This document shows, piece by piece, positions 58,996 through 64,000 of a DNA stretch of 64,000 nt (the first letter of the stretch is position 1; each line of letters opens with the position of its first letter). The stretch is from assembly GCA_008933735.1 (NCBI GenBank), contig WBUL01000011.1, positions 93,929 through 157,928 of the forward strand. The letters run 5' to 3'. Below the pieces are notes generated by a model. It was not told where the DNA came from. It saw only the letters and a list, made by a program, of their open reading frames with translations, and did no database searches. This stretch comes from Anaerolineae bacterium (GTDB lineage Bacteria; Chloroflexota; Anaerolineae; Aggregatilineales; J027). Position numbers and translations under genes: made by a program.

Positions 58996-60628
58996 ACCCA
59001 ACAGTGACAACATCACCGACACTCAGGCGAAATTTGCCCCTCAGCCGTCCACGATTAGCAAACGTGCCGTTGGTGCTCTGCAAATCCTCCAGAATCAAAT
59101 CCTCGCCATCCCGCACAATCTCACAGTGAGCGCCGGAAACACTGTTTTCCGCCAGCACAATGTCGTTGTCGATATTTCGCCCAATCCGCAGCTTATCCAT
59201 CGTCAGTTCAAGCGATTGTTTATCCCACTTAAGAACGGCAGGCGTTTTGCCACCGCGCTCTATCGCGGAGCGGGACAGTTTGAGGTCTTCGGTCAGAATC
59301 ATCGTCTGGGACAGCGGGCGGGTATGGGTACTGTCAAAAATTTGCGAGGTGTGCAGCTTGCGGGAGTGTGAATCGTAACGCCTGGCGCCAAATTCCATAT
59401 CCGTCACTTCTTCGCGCAGCAAATTGTGTTCGGTTTTCAGGTCAGCATCGTCCAGGTCGGCGCTTTCTATTGCGTCCGCTGCATCTTTTAAGATCGTCGT
59501 CGCCTGCTGGTAGTCCCCCCGATCCGCGTGTTCGAGCGCCTGTTTACGAGCGTGTGCTGCTTCTAAGATCAGCACCGATTTGACCACATCAGAGTCGCGG
59601 GGCGGTTCCTGATAATCTTCTTCCGCAACCACGTTGATTTCAACCGGCAGTTCCAGTGTGCGATGGGTGACTTGATCATCGTTGATCTCGTCGTAATCAA
59701 AGCGCAGCCGGGCAATTTCAACCCGGCCCAGCCCCTGCAAGCGGGGAACGGATAGTTCCAGCAGCAGGGTTTTGATTTCATCACCGGATAAATCTCCCAG
59801 CCGGAACGTGACATCACTGCCGCCGCGACTCATCGGATAGGCATTTAGCTGGCGAATGAACTGGGCATCCGGTGATGTTTGCAGGCTGATCGTCAGATTC
59901 TGCCCGACCACATCCAGCAAATGCTGAAGCTCTTTCGCAAAAATACCGGGAATTTTGTCCGGGTTATCGATGAAATAAAAATTGCCGCCGCCCTCAGTTG
60001 CCATCGTTGTCAGTAAATCTTCGTTAAAATCCATCCCCACGCCCATCGTGGTGGTGGGAACCCCTTCGTCCCGTTTCTGATGCGCCATTGACCCCAGCCG
60101 CCTGGCGTCACAAATACCCTGGTTCGCAAGCCCATCGGTCAGGAGCAGCACACGGTTGACTTTGCCGCGCTGCACCAGGCTTTTGTTCCCAGCAGTAATG
60201 TCATCCTCAACATCCTCGGTCAACTGGGGATACTTGACCGCTTCTGACACCATCTGGCATCCCTTGAGCCAGCCACCGCTGAGATTCGTTGAACCACCCA
60301 CCCGGATCGCCTGAATCGCCTGGTTGATGCTGTCCTTAAAAATAACCGGGCCAGGAGGCACATTAACCTCAACATGGTCGTCATACGTCACCAGGCTAAA
60401 CCGATCGGAGGCACCAAGATGCCGTACCAGAAACTGCGCGGCCTCTTTGACCCGCGCCAGTTTATCACCCGCCATTGAGCCGCTTCGATCCAGTACGACG
60501 CTGAGATTCAGGGGGCTGCGAGCTTCACTTTGCGGCGCAGGATGTCCTTTAATCCGGGCCAGAACGTACAGATGATGCGGGCGTTCCACCGAGAGCAAAT
60601 CGTAATCTAAGACGTAATCAGCTTCCAT
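58961..60628 (-). CDS. VWA-FHA protein
   Basis: This 555-residue cytoplasmic protein has a VWA domain (about 40-210) with MIDAS VVLDRSGSMAGDK and LLLTDGLANQG. A middle beta-sandwich/helical region follows (AAHARKQALEHADRGDYQQA). A C-terminal FHA domain (about 470-550) has LRIGRNIDNDIVL, SVSGAHCEI, LEDLQSTNGTFANRGR, for phosphothreonine binding. FHA partners are usually Ser/Thr kinases; one is encoded at 35626, but no link is shown. The stop lies inside the convergent amidohydrolase gene. Confidence 0.9.
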   Translation of the reverse strand: MEADYVLDYDLLSVERPHHLYVLARIKGHPAPQSEARSPLNLSVVLDRSGSMAGDKLARVKEAAQFLVRHLGASDRFSLVTYDDHVEVNVPPGPVIFKDSINQAIQAIRVGGSTNLSGGWLKGCQMVSEAVKYPQLTEDVEDDITAGNKSLVQRGKVNRVLLLTDGLANQGICDARRLGSMAHQKRDEGVPTTTMGVGMDFNEDLLTTMATEGGGNFYFIDNPDKIPGIFAKELQHLLDVVGQNLTISLQTSPDAQFIRQLNAYPMSRGGSDVTFRLGDLSGDEIKTLLLELSVPRLQGLGRVEIARLRFDYDEINDDQVTHRTLELPVEINVVAEEDYQEPPRDSDVVKSVLILEAAHARKQALEHADRGDYQQATTILKDAADAIESADLDDADLKTEHNLLREEVTDMEFGARRYDSHSRKLHTSQIFDSTHTRPLSQTMILTEDLKLSRSAIERGGKTPAVLKWDKQSLELTMDKLRIGRNIDNDIVLAENSVSGAHCEIVRDGEDLILEDLQSTNGTFANRGRLRGKFRLSVGDVVTVGSTLFRFEDTAS

Positions 60629-60631
60629 GTC

Positions 60632-61024
60632 CTAAGCCATTTTGTGTAACACGCCGGACTCGGCGAGATCGTTCCAGACTTCCTGTGAAACAATGATACC
60701 ATTTTTCAGAACAAAGCGGTCAACATAGCGCACACCGGAGAATTCCACGCCATAATTATTAACCCCGTAGAGTGTCCCCAGCACATAAACCACGATTTCA
60801 CCATTGTCTGCGGCAAAAGAGTCAAGGTGAGAAAAATGCTTTTTCACCCACCGGTAGCGCCCCTTCGCCGCCTCAACCATTTCCTGCTGGCTGCGAAATA
60901 CCCTCCCACCGGGAAATATGATGATGGCATCGGGCGCAATCATGCGGTTGGCCGCGTCTAAATCGCGGGCTTCCATCAGATGCAGGAACTGCTGGATCAG
61001 CGCCTCCGCTTCCTGAGTTGTCAT
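60632..61024 (-). CDS. NTF2/SnoaL-like small protein
   Basis: This 130-residue protein has an NTF2-like cone fold: LIQQFLHLMEARDLDAANRM, FPGGRVFRSQQEMVEAAKGR, GEIVVYVLGTLYGVN, and FSGVRYVDRFVLKNGIIV. The family includes isomerases, cyclases and many binding proteins, and no catalytic residues can be assigned. GAAAGGAAA precedes the ATG. It lies 2 bp after the PrpD gene and 3 bp before the VWA-FHA gene, so all three are probably one transcript. Confidence 0.85.
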   Translation of the reverse strand: MTTQEAEALIQQFLHLMEARDLDAANRMIAPDAIIIFPGGRVFRSQQEMVEAAKGRYRWVKKHFSHLDSFAADNGEIVVYVLGTLYGVNNYGVEFSGVRYVDRFVLKNGIIVSQEVWNDLAESGVLHKMA

Positions 61025-61026
61025 CT

Positions 61027-62376
61027 TTATTTCCTTTCTTTTATCGTACTTTTTCGCCGCAGCAGTACCGACAAGGGGGACAAGTCCCGCAAACGAGGCA
61101 GCGTTGGCAGAAGATTTTCGATCTGGCGAATCGCATCCGGTGAGAGTGCCATACCTGCCAGGGTGCGGAACTTCGTTAAAAGTTCTGCTTCGGAGAAGGG
61201 ATTGTCAAAACCGCCGCGCGGCTGTGTGACGGTTTCCGTCAAAACCTGGCCTGATTCGAGACGAATTTCAACCCGTGCTGGGCGCAAATCGGGCAGCAAG
61301 GCGGTCAGAGCGGGGTCTTCCACCACCTGAATTTTCTGCATCAGCGCCTGAACACGCGAATCGTGTACAGCTTCGTCCAAGTATACCGTTAAGTCATTGG
61401 CGTTGTAGACTATTCGCGCCGCGACATTATACGGGATCGAATGCTTAGCCGCGTAGCCATTATGCACCCCACGACCGCTCAGGCGCGTGGCGGGGCTGTA
61501 AGTCCAAACAGTTATGGCGGCGACATCTTCTACAGCTACCGGGAATTTTTCCAGCAGGGCAGCCGCGGCCTCAATCGGCGCATGATTCCAGCGGCTGCAC
61601 GCATGAAGTTTAAAATAATTTCGGGTAATGTAATACATTTTCCCCAGGTCGTGTCCTAAATCTCCTTCAGCAAAGGAGTCACCTAGAATGCGTCCGTAAA
61701 CGATTTTTAGCGCGTCTGGCTCGCCCGTGAACCCCGCTACGACCAGGGCGGGTGCGAGCAGTCCATTGTGATTGGTGAATCCGGTGAACAGGTTTCTCAC
61801 CGATGCGCCGGAGTTCGCGGCGGTCTGCGAGGAAGCCAGGGTTAATCCGGCAGCGAGGTCAAGAGCACGGGACGTATGTTCCGTGCTAAGTTTCATCAAG
61901 CGTGCTGCCGCCGCCGCTGTGCCAATCACTGCGTGAGTTCCAAACGGGTGAACAGGATCACGCAGATGAGTCGCCTGCCCAACTCTGACCGCGATTTCAT
62001 ATCCCGCGATGAACGCCGTTAAGAGTTCTTTTCCTGATACCTCTTGGGTTTCCGCCAGTGCCCAGACGGCTGGCAGCAAATGTACCGCCGGATGATTAAC
62101 TGCATACTGATTACCTTCATCCAGTTCCAGAGATACCCCCGCCGTACCGTTTACCAGAGCAGCAAAGTGAGGCGTGCTGGTCTGGCCGTGTCCGATAAGA
62201 GTCGCGCTGCCTATCCCACCAAACGACGGCGCAAGCTGGGCGAGGTAACGAACTTCCGGCAGGGTTGATCCTGCCAGCATCGCCCCAAAAGTGTCGCGGA
62301 TAATCTGAATCGCCTGATTGACAACGGGTTCGGGCAGGTCATCAAAACGCAGGTCAACGGCGTATGCTGCCAGCAT
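61027..62376 (-). CDS. MmgE/PrpD-family protein
   Basis: This 449-residue protein has PrpD hallmarks: IRDTFGAMLAGSTLPEVRYL, ALVNGTAGVSLELDEGNQY, HPAVHLLPAVWALAE, FIAGYEIAVRVGQA, and FKLHACSRWNHAPIEAAAAL. The family covers 2-methylcitrate dehydratase, cis-aconitate decarboxylase and iminodisuccinate epimerase, and specificity cannot be told here. The ATG at 62376 overlaps the LivF stop by one base; a GTG at 62379 is also possible. It is downstream of livF in the same transcript, so the transported compound may be its substrate or a precursor. Confidence 0.9.
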   Translation of the reverse strand: MLAAYAVDLRFDDLPEPVVNQAIQIIRDTFGAMLAGSTLPEVRYLAQLAPSFGGIGSATLIGHGQTSTPHFAALVNGTAGVSLELDEGNQYAVNHPAVHLLPAVWALAETQEVSGKELLTAFIAGYEIAVRVGQATHLRDPVHPFGTHAVIGTAAAAARLMKLSTEHTSRALDLAAGLTLASSQTAANSGASVRNLFTGFTNHNGLLAPALVVAGFTGEPDALKIVYGRILGDSFAEGDLGHDLGKMYYITRNYFKLHACSRWNHAPIEAAAALLEKFPVAVEDVAAITVWTYSPATRLSGRGVHNGYAAKHSIPYNVAARIVYNANDLTVYLDEAVHDSRVQALMQKIQVVEDPALTALLPDLRPARVEIRLESGQVLTETVTQPRGGFDNPFSEAELLTKFRTLAGMALSPDAIRQIENLLPTLPRLRDLSPLSVLLRRKSTIKERK

Positions 62377-63080
62377 CACAATCCCAGGTAAGCGGAGCGG
62401 ATGCGCTCGTCTTTGAGAAGTTCCTGCCCGGTGCCAGCAAGAGAAATGATCCCGTTTTCCAGCACATATCCCCGGTCTGCAATACCGAGGGTTTGCACTG
62501 CGTTTTGCTCGACGATCAGCACTGTTGTGCCAACCTTATTAATTTCTTTGATGACCTCAAAAATACTGGACACAATCAACGGAGCCAATCCCAATGACGG
62601 CTCATCCAGCATCAGCAGGCGCGGCTGTGACATCAATCCACGTGCGATGGCAACCATCTGTTGTTCGCCGCCGCTTAATGTCCCTGCAAGCTGAGATTTT
62701 CGCTCAGCTAAGCGGGGAAACAGTTCAAACACCCGCTTTAAATTCCGGGCGCGGTTGCGCCTGGCGGTTCGGATAAATGACCCCATTTCGAGATTTTCCA
62801 ACACGGTCATCTTGGGAAACAGTTTGCGTCCCTCAGGGACTTGTATCAGCCCTGCTGCCACAATGCGGTTAGACCGCCAGTTTTGAATAGCCTGCCCATC
62901 AAAGTGGATGTCACCGCCCCACGACCGGATCAGACCAGAAATGGTTCTGAGGGTGGTGGTTTTGCCTGCACCGTTGGCCCCGATCAGCGCCACCGTTTCG
63001 CCCGGATTCACTTCGAGCGATACGTCATGCAAAATTTCGATGTCACCATATCCGGCCTTGAGATTTTTAATTTTCAGCAA
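62376..63080 (-). CDS. livF: LivF-type branched-chain ABC transporter ATPase
   Basis: This 234-residue ATPase has Walker A LIGANGAGKTTTLRTISGL, signature GTLSGGEQQMVAIARGL, and Walker B RLLMLDEPSLGLAPLI; the last is the family hallmark of LivF. Start is TTG with AAGGAG 7 bp upstream, overlapping the livG end by 14 bp. It works with LivG and the LivH/LivM permeases. The substrate, a branched-chain amino acid, amide or small carboxylate, cannot be read from the ATPase. Confidence 0.94.
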   Translation of the reverse strand: MLKIKNLKAGYGDIEILHDVSLEVNPGETVALIGANGAGKTTTLRTISGLIRSWGGDIHFDGQAIQNWRSNRIVAAGLIQVPEGRKLFPKMTVLENLEMGSFIRTARRNRARNLKRVFELFPRLAERKSQLAGTLSGGEQQMVAIARGLMSQPRLLMLDEPSLGLAPLIVSSIFEVIKEINKVGTTVLIVEQNAVQTLGIADRGYVLENGIISLAGTGQELLKDERIRSAYLGL

Positions 63081-63795
63081 AGCGATACTCCTTGCCCAGA
63101 TAAGCTTCTATCACCTTCGGGTCGCTGGCGATAGCGGCAGGCTGGTCAATAGCAATCAGTTCCCCGTGATGGAGCACAGCTACGCGATCAGACAGGGCCA
63201 TAATGGCCTTCATCACATGCTCAATCACCAGCAGGGTAACCCCACGCTCGGCGCGAATCTGGCGAATCAGTTTGACCATTTCCAGGCTTTCTGTGGGGGT
63301 CAAACCGGCCATCACTTCATCCAGCAGCAGGAGTTTCGGCTCGGTCGCCAGGGCGCGTGCCAATTCCAGCCGTTTACGTCCCGAAGTCGTGAGGCTGCGG
63401 GCTGGCGTGTCGGCATACTTTTTCAAATCCACAAATGTGACGACTTCCCGCGCTTTTTGTTCGGCCTCGTGAGAACTATTCGTCCGCAAAAATGCCCCCA
63501 CTTTCACGTTATCAACCACACTCAACTGGGCAAAGGGTTTTACAATCTGGAAGGTACGTCCGATGCCCATCTGGCAAATCTGATGAGGCGCTTTGCCGCC
63601 AATGCCCTTCCCCTGAAACAAAATCTGCCCGCTGTCTGGCATATAGGTACCACTGATGATATTAAACAGAGTGGTTTTGCCTGCACCATTGGGGCCAATT
63701 AAGCCTAAGACTTCGCCTTCTGCCAGCTCAAAACTGACATTACTCACCGCCGTCAGGCCGCCGAAGCGCTTGGTCACACGCTCAACCTTGAGCAT
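63067..63795 (-). CDS. livG: LivG-type branched-chain ABC transporter ATPase
   Basis: This 242-residue ATPase has Walker A LIGPNGAGKTTLFNIISGT, IGRTFQIVKPFAQLSV, and LLLLDEVMAGLTPTE. Its signature segment (SLTTSGRKRLELARALA) departs from LSGGQ but is common in LivG proteins. I choose the ATG at 63795 with GGAG 9 bp upstream; the longer frame would overlap livM by 70 bp. It overlaps livM by 14 bp and livF by 14 bp. Confidence 0.94.
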   Translation of the reverse strand: MLKVERVTKRFGGLTAVSNVSFELAEGEVLGLIGPNGAGKTTLFNIISGTYMPDSGQILFQGKGIGGKAPHQICQMGIGRTFQIVKPFAQLSVVDNVKVGAFLRTNSSHEAEQKAREVVTFVDLKKYADTPARSLTTSGRKRLELARALATEPKLLLLDEVMAGLTPTESLEMVKLIRQIRAERGVTLLVIEHVMKAIMALSDRVAVLHHGELIAIDQPAAIASDPKVIEAYLGKEYRFAEN

Positions 63796-64000
63796 AACGT
63801 TTTCTCCACTGCTGCCACTTCCCCACGATGCCATCTGGGACGAACAGCACAAAAATGATCAGCAGCACCCCAAAAAGCATCACATCTACCCCGGCACGGC
63901 CGTCGATAAATCCGAAACCGGGAGGGGGATTACGCACAAAGGTACGGGTGACTTCTGCAAGGGGTGTGAGCAGCAGCGCCCCCGCCAGCGGCCCCCAGAC
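63782..64000 (-). CDS. livM: LivM-type permease, C-terminal part only
   Basis: The last 72 codons are open from the window edge to a TGA at 63782-63784. The segment VWGPLAGALLLTPLAEVTR, the hydrophobic helix VMLFGVLLIIFVLFVPDG and the basic tail GKWQQWRKRYAQG match the C-terminus of branched-chain permeases. The N-terminal part lies beyond the window. It is followed directly by livG and livF. Confidence 0.85.
   Translation of the reverse strand, partial: VWGPLAGALLLTPLAEVTRTFVRNPPPGFGFIDGRAGVDVMLFGVLLIIFVLFVPDGIVGKWQQWRKRYAQG

Overview
The window is a contiguous piece of a bacterial chromosome with moderate GC, short intergenic gaps, many start/stop overlaps and several TTG or GTG starts that have good ribosome-binding sites. 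I see no rRNA, tRNA, CRISPR array, insertion sequence or phage gene. Gene content suggests a Chloroflexota (Anaerolineae-like) organism: exported SH3/von Willebrand A proteins, PD40 propellers, a large Ser/Thr kinase-ATPase-TPR protein, a CaiB transferase beside an HMG-CoA-lyase-type lyase as in Chloroflexus, and an mre/min cell-shape block. This assignment is inference, because no marker gene is present.

Layout. 1-3288: an exported VWA/SH3 protein cut by the window edge. 3371-8471: a LysR regulator divergent from a sulfur operon (rhodanese, TauE exporter, persulfide-dioxygenase-like MBL-rhodanese fusion, DUF302, zinc ribbon, a broken methyltransferase, membrane rhodanese). 8508-15630: a sugar/sugar-acid oxidation operon (lactonase, SDR, IlvD/Edd dehydratase, FAH-family hydrolase, FAD/Fe-S 2-hydroxyacid dehydrogenase), preceded by an orphan branched-chain-type binding protein and a divergent Fe-S protein. 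18461-25382: mreB-mreC-mreD-mrdA followed by minC-minD-minE, all on the minus strand.

25440-30312 is a four-gene minus-strand operon that matches no system I know: a shrunken nitrilase lacking two of its three catalytic residues, a P-loop NTPase with a TPR-like tail, a radical SAM protein with a very acidic N-terminus, and a membrane-anchored PD40 propeller. 30514-46166 is rich in proteostasis and signalling genes: a LonB-like protease, a Clp ATPase with a degenerate first ATPase site, the kinase-ATPase-TPR protein, an exported-wall-type M23 peptidase fusion, a ferredoxin-NADP reductase, a metallophosphoesterase, and a HEAT/Hsp70-like pair.

46320-52214 holds single genes (SH3 protein, ankyrin protein, half-size chromate transporter, histidine phosphatase, SDR-PadR pair, adenosine-specific kinase, PpsR). 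52294-58995 is a plus-strand catabolic operon (HMG-CoA-lyase-type lyase, LeuC/LeuD-type hydratase, small unknown, CaiB CoA-transferase, SUMF1-like protein, amidohydrolase). It converges on a minus-strand group (LivM-LivG-LivF, PrpD, NTF2-like, VWA-FHA) that runs off the right edge.

The observations I rate highest are the 25440-30312 operon with its catalytically stripped nitrilase, the methyltransferase that has lost exactly its SAM-binding motif, the Clp protein with a dead first ATPase site, and an 11-bp element placed at the same offset from the -10 box in the Hsp70-like and SDR-PadR promoters.
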